Below, in pieces: positions 16,536 through 25,500 of a DNA stretch of 27,323 bases (positions within the stretch are counted from its first letter, which is position 1; every line of letters begins with the position of its first letter). The stretch covers positions 1 through 27,323 of the forward strand of contig JBIICS010000023.1 of NCBI GenBank assembly GCA_044238735.1. The letters run 5' to 3'. Under the pieces are notes generated by a model. It did not search any database, had not been told where the DNA came from, and was given only the letters and a program-made list of their open reading frames with translations. The position numbers and the translations under genes are program-made. The DNA is from JBIICS01 sp044238735. GTDB taxonomy: Bacteria; Bacteroidota; Bacteroidia; UBA4408.

Positions 16536-19500
16536 TTATCGATTAATCACGATTTTCTGGGAATATTGGCCGCCTCCGTCATCCGAAAGCGTAACCAGGT
16601 AAACCCCATTACTTAATAAAGGCATTGAAAAAGTGTATAAATCAGTATGTTTATTAATATTAAAAGACTCCTTAAAGATTATTCTTCCGGAGACATCCAA
16701 TAGACTAAAACAACCTCTCTCATCCACTAAGCTGTTTAGAGTTAAGTTAAGCATATTATTTACTGCGTTATAGTAAATACTTTCTGTATTAAAATTTAAG
16801 TTAGCGCAACGACCATCAAACACCACCACCTTACTATCGGTATAATTCCCATCAAAATCTATCTGGCGAAGTTTGTAGTAGTTTTTGCCAAGCGGGGCAT
16901 TTATATGCGAATAATTAAATTTGTTTACTTCGGAACTGGTACCGGCTCCTTTAATTTCGGCAATTTCTTTAAAATTTTCTCCATCCAAAGAATGGAAAAT
17001 CTGAAATTTTTCATTGTTGGTTTCGGAGGCGGTTTGCCAGAATATTTGATTACTTCCATTTTTACAAATGGCTGAAAAAGATAATAACTCTATAGGTAAC
17101 ATGGTTAAACTTGTGGCACAACTTCCTGTAAATGTGGGCACCGAGGGTGCTGCTGTATAAGTAGGGTTGTTTGTATTATTAATTGTAAATGTTCCCGATC
17201 TATCAACTCCATCCGTTAAGCTTCCGCAATCCTGAAAAGTAAAAGTTCCCGAATTTCTAAATATCTTAACACCCGTTGAGTTAAACCTGCAATTTCTTGC
17301 CAGAAGCGTCCCGCCATCAATTGCAATATCCTTACCTGTAAATGCTGTGTTACCCGAAAACAAACAAGAATCTACCGTTGCAGTACCTCCTGCTACTCCA
17401 ATTCCTCCACCATAAGTGTTTGCACCTCCGGCTACATTATTTTTTATTATAGATCTTGTAATGTTAAATGTTCCTGCTGAAACTGAAATTTGGCCACCGT
17501 AAAAGGTTCCTGCAATGTTTGATTTATTAGCTTCGAACACGCAATCAAATACATTTACAGTTCCACCGGATTGATATAAACCAGGGCCTACCTGGTTTGA
17601 ACTCGTTTCGTTACTATATATATATGAATTTCTCAAATTCAGTATGCCTGCTGAAATCTGTATAGCGGCACCTGCAAATAAATTCGTTGCGTTACCTGTT
17701 AAAATATAGTTTTTTATGCTAACATTAGTTGAAGCGCCTTCAATTTGAATCGCTCCACCAGCAGCTCCTCCAGCATTACAAGTACTGCCACCACCATTAA
17801 AAGTAACAACAGCATTGTTTCGTATCAATACCGGAAACTTACCACTACCTGCATCACTATTATTAACTTTGACAAAATTGACTTTTACACCAGTAGCAGC
17901 ATCAATTGTTAAAGCATGCCCATCGCTCGATAAAACAACATTATCAAACTGATCTAATGTAAAATCTTGTAACACCACATCATTTGCGGTTATCTTAACA
18001 AAATAATGATTAGTTCCTCCATTATTAAAAATTGTTTTATCCATCCCAGCACCTATTATCCTCAACTTAGCTATATTAATGGTTTTATCTCGGTTATTTC
18101 CTCCATTAAATGTACCATTATCTACTTTAATAATATCACCTGCCGTTGCTACAGATAAAGCACCATTTAGCGATGCATAAGGCGTTAGTGGATTTTTACC
18201 ATCTGCAGTAGCATCATTACCTGCTGCAGAACCTATTGTAAAAACATCCCCTGTATTTGATCCATCATCAACGTAATAAACAGTAGGATTATTAAGAACA
18301 ACATTAACCGTTCCTGCTGTAAGCCCACCTCCTGCGGCTTGTATAGTAATTGTTTCCTCTAAAGTTGACTGGCAATCGGACCAAGCATAATAACCAGATA
18401 CTAAACTTTGAGTAAGACCTGCAACAGAACTTAAAACTCCACTGCCAACTGTTCGCGTTAGGGTAATACTTGAAGAATTATCTAGATCAACATTATTATT
18501 AGCATCCATCGCATACACAAAAACATTAAAATTGGTATTAATATCTGACCAAGAGTCTGCCGTTATTGTAAGCTTTGTAGCGGTAACTTCCAAACGATTA
18601 TCATCACCCGCAATACTGGTTAGAGCACCACCCGCATTAGCCGTAGCAAAATTAGAGCCTGATGCACTTGAGGTAGTGTTAGATATTGTAAATTGAACCT
18701 GAGCATTGTCCGTCACTGAGCTTTTAAAAGTTGCATAAATGTCAAAAGATTTTGTGCCATTATCGGATGCCGTAAGGGTTAAACCTGAGAAAGTTGTAGA
18801 ATAGGAAATTGTAGTTTGCTCAGACAGATTAGAAGCTCCATCAAAAACTGCCAAAGCCTTAATTAAATGTGAATTGTAAACTGTAAAAGTTACACTGTTC
18901 AGGATTGTTGAATAAGAATCGGCATCGGTAATATCTGCCCCCCCATCTATAATTACAAATGAGCCCACCTTAATTGAATTTGCATTTGTTAGACCACTTG
19001 CAGCAGTGTATGTTGAATAGGCAATATTATCAGGTTCGTCAAATCCGTTTTCATCTATAATGCTTTCGTCGTCGGTAATTGGAGGAGGTGTAAATGTGTA
19101 AAACCTTTCTGAACCATCTCCAATGTTTGGGTCTAACGCTGTTGGCACAGCGTCACTTGCGGTGTAAGTAAAAGAAACGACATTCGGTGATGCTGTGGCC
19201 GTGTGATTTACAGTATTACTAGTTCCATCAGAAATATACATAGCGTCGCTATCTCCGCTCGATATTCCTATTTGGTATGTAAATGTAGCCCTTATTGGAA
19301 CATAAGAATAAACATAAGAAATAACATTAGTAGTTTCGAATAATTGTATTTGATAATCTGCAATATAGGTTGAATTATTATCGCCTAACTTTAATTTATA
19401 AAATTGAATAGTTAATTTTCTATTTGGAGAAACTCCTGTAACTAAATATGTACAACCACCACCAGTATAAATTTGATTTTTAGTAGTTGTTGATGTAATT

Positions 19501-19811
19501 CCTGTAATTAAATTCATCCCCGCTACATCAAGTGTTTGAATACTAGTATTAAATGAGGCATTATTACCAAAACACACCATACCAGCAGTGTTAACCTTAA
19601 ACTGCGTATATGTAGTTCCTGCAAAAATAAAATTAAAACCTATGTTAATCGCTGCCGTTACAGCATCAGTTTCTGTACCCAAACCTGTATTAGTTTCACC
19701 AGTCATATTTGTTGAACTACCAGTAGTACCTGTGCTAAAAGTGTAGCCAGAAATCTGTGATACGCATTTTAACGTAACAAAAATTAAAAAAATATTTAGA
19801 ATTAATTTCAA
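16536..19811 (-). CDS. Secreted beta-helix protein with T9SS type A sorting domain
   Basis: This 1091-aa protein starts with a signal peptide (about 1-19, MKLILNIFLIFVTLKCVSQ). An N-terminal beta-rich domain (about 20-245) has GFNFIFAGTTYTQFKVNTAGMV. A middle part (about 250-510) has Ig-like strands. Residues 511-892 form a right-handed parallel beta-helix region: YYVDDGSNTGDVF, a DUF1565-like entry motif PLTPYASLNGALSVATAGDIIKV, then rungs such as GGTVNVFDCVFE and GGTATVDSCLFSGN. The end (about 905-1091, LPIELLSFSA to YLVTLSDDGGGQYSQKIVINR) is the T9SS type A tail. No catalytic site is recognised. Beta-helices of this kind occur in polysaccharide lyases and adhesins, so the role stays open. 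The start is a TTG 6 nt after the ilvE stop, which implies cotranscription with ilvE. A paralogous helix occurs in the plus-strand gene at 22537. Confidence 0.9.
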   Translation of the reverse strand: MKLILNIFLIFVTLKCVSQISGYTFSTGTTGSSTNMTGETNTGLGTETDAVTAAINIGFNFIFAGTTYTQFKVNTAGMVCFGNNASFNTSIQTLDVAGMNLITGITSTTTKNQIYTGGGCTYLVTGVSPNRKLTIQFYKLKLGDNNSTYIADYQIQLFETTNVISYVYSYVPIRATFTYQIGISSGDSDAMYISDGTSNTVNHTATASPNVVSFTYTASDAVPTALDPNIGDGSERFYTFTPPPITDDESIIDENGFDEPDNIAYSTYTAASGLTNANSIKVGSFVIIDGGADITDADSYSTILNSVTFTVYNSHLIKALAVFDGASNLSEQTTISYSTTFSGLTLTASDNGTKSFDIYATFKSSVTDNAQVQFTISNTTSSASGSNFATANAGGALTSIAGDDNRLEVTATKLTITADSWSDINTNFNVFVYAMDANNNVDLDNSSSITLTRTVGSGVLSSVAGLTQSLVSGYYAWSDCQSTLEETITIQAAGGGLTAGTVNVVLNNPTVYYVDDGSNTGDVFTIGSAAGNDATADGKNPLTPYASLNGALSVATAGDIIKVDNGTFNGGNNRDKTINIAKLRIIGAGMDKTIFNNGGTNHYFVKITANDVVLQDFTLDQFDNVVLSSDGHALTIDAATGVKVNFVKVNNSDAGSGKFPVLIRNNAVVTFNGGGSTCNAGGAAGGAIQIEGASTNVSIKNYILTGNATNLFAGAAIQISAGILNLRNSYIYSNETSSNQVGPGLYQSGGTVNVFDCVFEANKSNIAGTFYGGQISVSAGTFNITRSIIKNNVAGGANTYGGGIGVAGGTATVDSCLFSGNTAFTGKDIAIDGGTLLARNCRFNSTGVKIFRNSGTFTFQDCGSLTDGVDRSGTFTINNTNNPTYTAAPSVPTFTGSCATSLTMLPIELLSFSAICKNGSNQIFWQTASETNNEKFQIFHSLDGENFKEIAEIKGAGTSSEVNKFNYSHINAPLGKNYYKLRQIDFDGNYTDSKVVVFDGRCANLNFNTESIYYNAVNNMLNLTLNSLVDERGCFSLLDVSGRIIFKESFNINKHTDLYTFSMPLLSNGVYLVTLSDDGGGQYSQKIVINR

Positions 19812-19817
19812 AGCGTT

Positions 19818-20708
19818 TTAAACCAAACTAAAATTACCATACTCATTATATGCAACTCTTCTTTTGTATTTAGCTTTTAGGATGGCGCCCTGGCTATCTT
19901 CCCATTTTAAAGGGAATTTGTAATCGTCCAGGCTGGCTATGCCTATTACCTCGGCTGCTGTACCACAAAAGAATGCACTATCAGCCTTTTTTACGTCATC
20001 TATGGTAAAATGTTTCTCTTCCACCTCAATTTCTAACTCTTTACAAAGCTCCAAAACAGTGGCTCGTGTAATACCAGGTAAAATGTTTCCGGTTGGGGCG
20101 GTAAACAACTTGCCATTTTTCTCCATAAAAAAATTCGCACCCGGACCTTCTGCTACAAAACCCTGTGCATCAGTTAGTAGCGCCTCATCATATCCTTTTT
20201 GCTTCGCCTCGGTTGTGGCTAAAATACTATTTATATAATGCCCAACTACTTTTGCGTCTACAAAACACGCTTTAGGATTTGGACGCTGGTAAGAAGAGGT
20301 ACATAATCTTAATAAGTTGTCTCCCAAATATTTTCCCCATTCCCAGGCACAAATAAACACATGAACATCTTCGTTACTATATAAACTCATGTTTGGTCCC
20401 ATATAAACCAACGGACGTATGTATGCATCCTTTAGGTTATTTTTTTCTAGCAGCTGATAGGTAACGCGAGTTAGCTCTTCAGCTGTAATATCTAACTTAA
20501 TATGCATTCGGGATGCCGAATAGATTAAACGATCAAAATGCTCCTTCGATTTAAATATACGGGTGCCATCAGGGGTATCGTAGCTTCTTATCCCCTCAAA
20601 TACTCCGTTTCCATAGTGCATCGTTTGATTATATAAATTCACATTTGCCTCTGAGGCCTTAACAAAATTACCGTTTAAGTAAACGATTGTGTTTTCGTTG
20701 AAATACAT
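19818..20708 (-). CDS. ilvE: Branched-chain amino acid aminotransferase
   Basis: This PLP fold-type IV transaminase carries out the last step to valine, isoleucine and leucine. In the 296-aa protein the PLP lysine is K153, in CFVDAKVVGHYINSILATTEA, as in other BCATs. Other family motifs are HYGNGVFEGIRSYDT (about 31-45), the segment YDEALLTDAQGFVAEGPGAN (173-192), GNILPGITRATVLEL (207-221) and FFCGTAAEV. Alternative family members are D-amino acid transaminase and ADC lyase, but the YGxGVFEGIR and AKxxGxYxNS motifs favour IlvE. The gene is preceded by its own leader peptide and terminator, so it probably responds to branched-chain amino acid supply. A T9SS cargo gene follows 6 nt after its stop. 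Confidence 0.95.
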   Translation of the reverse strand: MYFNENTIVYLNGNFVKASEANVNLYNQTMHYGNGVFEGIRSYDTPDGTRIFKSKEHFDRLIYSASRMHIKLDITAEELTRVTYQLLEKNNLKDAYIRPLVYMGPNMSLYSNEDVHVFICAWEWGKYLGDNLLRLCTSSYQRPNPKACFVDAKVVGHYINSILATTEAKQKGYDEALLTDAQGFVAEGPGANFFMEKNGKLFTAPTGNILPGITRATVLELCKELEIEVEEKHFTIDDVKKADSAFFCGTAAEVIGIASLDDYKFPLKWEDSQGAILKAKYKRRVAYNEYGNFSLV

Positions 20709-20741
20709 GTTCTGATATTTTTAAACAATATATAATTTATT

Positions 20742-20783
20742 TTTAAAACAAAAGCTCCTCCCGATTGTTCGGGAGGAGGCTTT
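20742..20783 (-). terminator. Intrinsic terminator (attenuator) upstream of ilvE
   Basis: On the minus strand, CTCCTCCCGA (20778-20769), a 4-nt loop ACAA and TCGGGAGGAG (20764-20755) form a perfect 10-bp stem. It can be extended by AAAGC with GCTTT past one bulged C, and is followed by TTTTGTTTT. It ends about 35 nt before the ilvE start codon, in the leader and not at the end of a gene, so it is an attenuator candidate. Confidence 0.9.
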
Positions 20784-20799
20784 AAAAAAACTTCCCGAA
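20768..20799 (-). promoter_or_regulatory. Antiterminator of the ilvE attenuator
   Basis: TTCGGGA (20799-20793) begins 3 nt after the leader stop codon. It is fully complementary to TCCCGAA (20774-20768), which is part of the 5' arm of the terminator. The two pairings exclude each other. A ribosome standing at the leader stop codon would cover the upstream arm and favour termination. Confidence 0.75.
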
Positions 20800-20802
20800 A
20801 AC

Positions 20803-20892
20803 TTAATCTAAAACAATAATTACATTATAACGCGTGTAAAAACGAGTAGTATGTAAAACTAATGATGCTGTGTTTTCTGTTCTGTTCTTCAT
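20803..20892 (-). CDS. ilvE leader peptide (29 aa)
   Basis: The minus-strand frame starts with ATG at 20892-20890 and stops with TAA at 20805-20803. It begins MKNRTENTASLVLHTTRF and ends N-V-I-I-V-L-D, with codons GTA ATT ATT GTT TTA in a row. Five consecutive branched-chain codons for all three amino acids directly before the stop make it a leader peptide for attenuation by Val, Ile and Leu supply. A second cluster, L-V-L, lies earlier. The antiterminator arm starts 3 nt after the stop, and the terminator follows. The promoter-like element lies 60 bp upstream. It shares only general design, not sequence, with the ilvB leader. Confidence 0.88.
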   Translation of the reverse strand: MKNRTENTASLVLHTTRFYTRYNVIIVLD

Positions 20893-20951
20893 AATTATTT
20901 CTTTAACCTAAAGTTAGAATACGGCTCAAATTTTAGGAAATAAATATTTTC

Positions 20952-20969
20952 TTATTTTAGTAAGTCTAA
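20952..20969 (-). promoter_or_regulatory. Copy 4 of the recurrent promoter-like element (ilvE leader / divergent gene)
   Basis: On the minus strand it reads TTAGACTTACTAAAATAA, 59 bp before the ATG of the ilvE leader. Its last 14 nt equal copy 1 upstream of hppD. Its other end is only 10 bp before the ATG of the divergent plus-strand gene, so it could also act on that gene as an operator. Confidence 0.6.
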
Positions 20970-20979
20970 AACTTATTTT

Positions 20980-22458
20980 ATGGCGAAAGGGGATAAAGTA
21001 ACCACTCTAATTAAAAACATGAGTAAATCAGAGAAACGTTATTTCAAGATCTTTTCTGATCGTCATGTTATTAATGATAATAATAAATATGTTGTTTTAT
21101 TTGATACAATTGATAATCTTAAAAACGAAGAAATTCATATTCTTGAAGAAAAATTAAAAAAACAAAAACTAAATACAGATTTTCTTTCGGCCGATAAAAA
21201 CTACTTGTATCAATTAATCCTAAGAGCCTTACAAAGCTTTCACCACAATAAAACACAAACTATTTATCAGGTAGAACAACTCTTAATTATTGAAATCCTG
21301 TATGAGAAGGGTCTTTATCAGATTTGTTTAAACGAAATTGAAAAAACTATTAAAATTGCAGAGAAAGTAGAAAACTTTTCTTTAATTGTAGAGTTACTAA
21401 CCTGGAAAAGAAGGTGCAAAGGATATTCGGAAGGATTTCTGAGTGCATACGATACAAATGCTCAGATTAAACAGTATCATACATTAATGGCCAATCAAAT
21501 CGATTATACCGATCTTTATTACGATGCACTAAAAATTAGAAATAAGGTACAAAAAGCGCGGAAGGAAACTCAAATAAAAGAGTTTAAACAATTTCTTAAA
21601 AATCCACTTCTCGAAAAGGAGGACATGGCTAAATCGCTTCTGGCCAAAATCAGGTTTCATCTGGTTTATGTAAATTATTATTATTCATTAAATGATAATA
21701 TTAAAGAAGCTTTTCATCTAAAAACTATTCTAAAATTAATGGAGGAATCGGAGTATTATCATCTGGAGAATCCATTTGATTATATATACACTTTTAATCA
21801 ATACTTGAACTTACTAAGCGATTTACCGGAAAAGGAGTTTCAGAAGGATCTGGAGAAGTTTAAAGCCTTTCCGGAAAAAATTAAAATCGCCCAGGAAAAA
21901 TCTGAGCTACAAGTATTTTATTTCTCGTCTATTTGCGAGCTGCAAAGAGCTATTAATAAAAAAGACACCCTTATAATTACACAAAATATCCCCGGCTTAC
22001 TAACTAAACTGGAAAAATACAGCGACCGCATAGAACCCGCCATTCAGCTTAACATTTATTATTTAAGTGCGTTGGCTTATTTCTATAACGGCAATTACAA
22101 GCAAGCCAATAAGTTAACACAGTTTATACTGGATAATTTTTCGGAAGAAGACCGTGCAGATTTATACAACTTCTGCCGATTATTTGAATTGATCTTGTTT
22201 ATTGAACAAGGTAAATTAGACTTACTACCCTATACGTTACAAAGCTCCATTAAATATTTCAAGAAGCATGATACTTTATATCCAACAGAGTTAATGGTTA
22301 TTGATTTTATAAATGCCCTTATTAAATCTGACAACCCGAAAAAGGATAAGATTTACCTGAGCTTAGTAGATAGCCTGCGAAAAATTAAAAAAATTAATCT
22401 GGAACAAAGTGCACAAAACTTATTTGACTATGAATTTTGGGCTTTAACGAAAGTGTAG
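20980..22458 (+). CDS. Helical-repeat (TPR-like) protein of unknown function
   Basis: I do not recognise a named family with known function. The 492-aa protein has no signal peptide and is rich in Lys, Glu, Leu and Tyr, with mostly helical-looking segments, so it is probably cytoplasmic. The start has MAKGDKVTTLIKNMSKSEKR; an N-terminus with MSKSEKRYFKIF recurs, as far as I recall, in uncharacterised Bacteroidota proteins. TPR-like pairs can be seen in the second half, for example YYLSALAYFYNGNYKQANKL (about 363-382) followed by an F-I-L-D-N-F-S-E helix. A scaffold or protein-binding role is inferred from this alone. It is divergent from ilvE and shares its upstream region. The next plus-strand gene starts 78 bp downstream with its own promoter-like element. 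Confidence 0.85.
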   Translation: MAKGDKVTTLIKNMSKSEKRYFKIFSDRHVINDNNKYVVLFDTIDNLKNEEIHILEEKLKKQKLNTDFLSADKNYLYQLILRALQSFHHNKTQTIYQVEQLLIIEILYEKGLYQICLNEIEKTIKIAEKVENFSLIVELLTWKRRCKGYSEGFLSAYDTNAQIKQYHTLMANQIDYTDLYYDALKIRNKVQKARKETQIKEFKQFLKNPLLEKEDMAKSLLAKIRFHLVYVNYYYSLNDNIKEAFHLKTILKLMEESEYYHLENPFDYIYTFNQYLNLLSDLPEKEFQKDLEKFKAFPEKIKIAQEKSELQVFYFSSICELQRAINKKDTLIITQNIPGLLTKLEKYSDRIEPAIQLNIYYLSALAYFYNGNYKQANKLTQFILDNFSEEDRADLYNFCRLFELILFIEQGKLDLLPYTLQSSIKYFKKHDTLYPTELMVIDFINALIKSDNPKKDKIYLSLVDSLRKIKKINLEQSAQNLFDYEFWALTKV

Positions 22459-22474
22459 TTAGACTTACTATAAT
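22455..22474 (+). promoter_or_regulatory. Copy 5 of the recurrent promoter-like element (upstream of the giant plus-strand gene)
   Basis: GTAGTTAGACTTACTA (22455-22470) is identical over 16 nt to copy 3, although it lies on the other strand and in front of a different surface-protein gene. It overlaps the TAG stop codon of the preceding gene. The core ends 66 bp before the ATG at 22537, and TAATTTG follows it directly. Confidence 0.6.
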
Positions 22475-22536
22475 TTGCCGATAATTCTGCCGATTTGTTT
22501 TAAGCTTTTCTTAATTTGCAATGTTTATATTACATC

Positions 22537-25500
22537 ATGCACAAAAAAATTATTGCCTCACTATTTTTAGGGTTTGTATTCATTACAACTCCTTTACAAA
22601 CATTTGCAACCAAATATTATGTAAATGATGGTTACAACGCTGCAAACGATATTTATTGCTTGGTAGCTGGAAATAACGCTAATAACGGAATAAGTCCCAC
22701 CACCCCTAAAGCAACCCTTGCTAATGTGTTAAGTACTTATGCCGGCTCTTTTACAGCAGGAGATACCATTTTAATAGATTCCGGGAATTATTCTGATAAA
22801 GATTTATCTAGCCCGATAAATGGTGTAGTAATTAAGGGGGCGGGTATGAATGCTACTACTTTTACTAACCCAGGTTCTGACAATTACTTTATTCGTATTG
22901 ATGACAATAACACTGTTTTAATGGATTTTAAATTAACCCGTTATGATGATATAGGCGGAGCTACTCCCGGAGGACAAGCGATTGGTGTTTTTAGTAATAA
23001 AACCGGAATCCAGATTATTAATGTTCAAATTAATGATTGCCGGGCAGGAAGCGCCTTAAGTGGTTATCCAGTTGAAATAGCAAGTGGGGCAAATGTAAAA
23101 TTTAATGGAGGAGGTTTAACCTGTAATAGATTTACCGCTGGAGGCGGTATCCGGTGTACAAATGCCACAGTAGAATTCAGAAACTATCAGTTTCTCGGAA
23201 ACTCGAGGGATCAAAGCTGGGCTTCCATTGGTGCATCTCTTCACATTAATGGAGGAACCGTTAATATATATAATACACGCTTTGAACAAAACGACGCAAC
23301 TGGAGACGGTGTTTGCCCTGGCTTATACATAAACGGAGGAACAGTTAATGTATTTGATTCTAAATTTGATAAGAATACATCCTTATTAGGTTATGATGCT
23401 AACGGTGGAACTATTTATGTTTTAAGCGGTACGGTTAAAATTATTCGATCTATTATTTCTAATCATACGCAAACGGGAGGAAGTAAAACATTATGCGGAG
23501 GTATTAGTGTTGCTGGAGGCATTACTGCTATCGACTCTTGCTTATTTTTAGGTAACAAAGGAAAAAATGTAAATGATGTATACATTACAAATGGAAATGT
23601 AAATGCTAGAAATTGTACTTTTAACTCTGTTGCAAATCAAATACAAGATAATGGAACGGGCACTTTCACTATTGCAGATTGTGGAAACCCTTCTGAAACG
23701 GGTTCTTCAGTTGTTAGAACGAATACAAATAATCCAACCTATACTGCAAATCCGAGCTTACCAAGTTATCTTAATCAAACTTGTGTAACTGTTCCATGCA
23801 TTGTTCCAGCAATTTCTTCTGTTGCATCTATAGATTCCATTTGCAGTGGTTCTACTTTTATTAGCAACATAACTTCTTCTGCAAGTCCGGTAATTTTTTC
23901 CTGGACATCCTCTGCTCAAGCCGGAATTTCGGGCAATACAGCATCGGGTACTGGCAACATTGCCGACCTCCTAACAAATTCCTCTTTAAACAGTTTAACG
24001 GTAACATATACCATAACACCATACTCCGGCGCATGTACTGGCGCATCAACCAATTATGTTGTTTCGGTACTACCTAAACCAACTGTTGTTGCTTCTGCCA
24101 ATAATTATGGAACATGTAATGGTTCGCAAGCTACATTAACTGCATCCGGGAGTGGATTAACAAACTATACCTGGAGTCCATCTAACGGACTATCTTCTAC
24201 CAACACCTCTTCGGTAACTACAACGGTTACTAATAATATTGTATATACGGTAACTGCATCAAACGCCGATGGATGCAGCAATACAGATACTGTTTCGTTA
24301 ACGGTTAATGCGTTACCGTCAGTAACCGGTTCAACTGCATTATATAATGTTTGTAAGAATAGTAGTATAACCTTACAAGCTATTGGTACAGGCGGTAACA
24401 TTTATAGTTGGACACCTTCAACCGGATTAAGCAATACTACCGGTTCTTCCGTTACTGCAACAGTTACCGGTAATATTACGTATACTGTATACGCTTTAGG
24501 AACAAATGGGTGTATTAACTCGGATACCGTAACCATTCGTACACGAGATATTCCGAATGTTATAGCATCAGTAAGTTCTACGCCGATATGTTTTAATGCA
24601 ACGGCAACACTAACAGCAACAGGTGCCCAAAGTTATTCGTGGTATCCAAACCAATTTATCTCTGCTAACACCGGCAATAGCGTAACCGCAAATCCTACCA
24701 GCAACATCATTTATACCGTTAGCGGAACGTCCAGTAATGGATGTTCTGCTACAGATACTGTAGAAATTGTAATACTGAACAATGATGATCCTGAATTTAC
24801 TTTCTCCCCTTTTACACAATGTTTAACGGGTGCAAACCCCATTCCGGTTGTAAACACACCGGGCGGAATATTTAGCAGCCCGAATGGACTTGTTATCAAT
24901 TCTGCAACGGGTGAAATTAATCTAGCAGCAAGCGGAGTAGGTAATTTTACCATAAATTATCAAACTCCCCTTTCCAATTCTTGTCCGAGCGATACCAGTT
25001 TTAGTTTTCAAATAACAAATGGGTACATAGCAGATTTTAGTTATGTTCCTGATACAGTTTGCGGCGCGGGTAATAATATTTCGGTAGTATTAGGTACTAA
25101 TGCCAGTCATGGTTTATACACCTCCTATCCTTCAGGTTTAGTGTTCTCTAATCCTTCGTTTGGCGAGATTGATCCTAACGCCTCCATACCGGGTACCTAT
25201 ACCGTTGTAAATACTATTGCAGCCAGTGGATCTTGTTTAGAACAAAAGGATAGCACTACGATCACTATCTTGCAAATACCCAATAGCAGCATCACCTCTA
25301 CCCCTTCACAGCTTTGTTATGGTACTTTGCCTATACAGTTAAACCCTCTGGTTGTTGGTGGACAATATACCGGAAATGGTATAACCGGAAACTCATTTAG
25401 CTCTGTTTTAGCTGGAATTGGAACTCATCTTATTACTTATACTGTTGATACTTTAATTGGCACTAAAACATGTAGCGACAGTACACAATTTAATATTACT

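Noticed and set aside
22476..22494. Direct repeat TGCCGAT spaced by 12 nt in front of the 22537 gene
   Set aside because: Only two 7-nt copies and no match elsewhere among the promoter regions; not enough to call an operator.
23603..24953. Other-frame short open frames inside the 22537 gene
   Set aside because: The frame from 22537 runs open through the whole stretch with consistent secreted-protein modules, so these are shadows.
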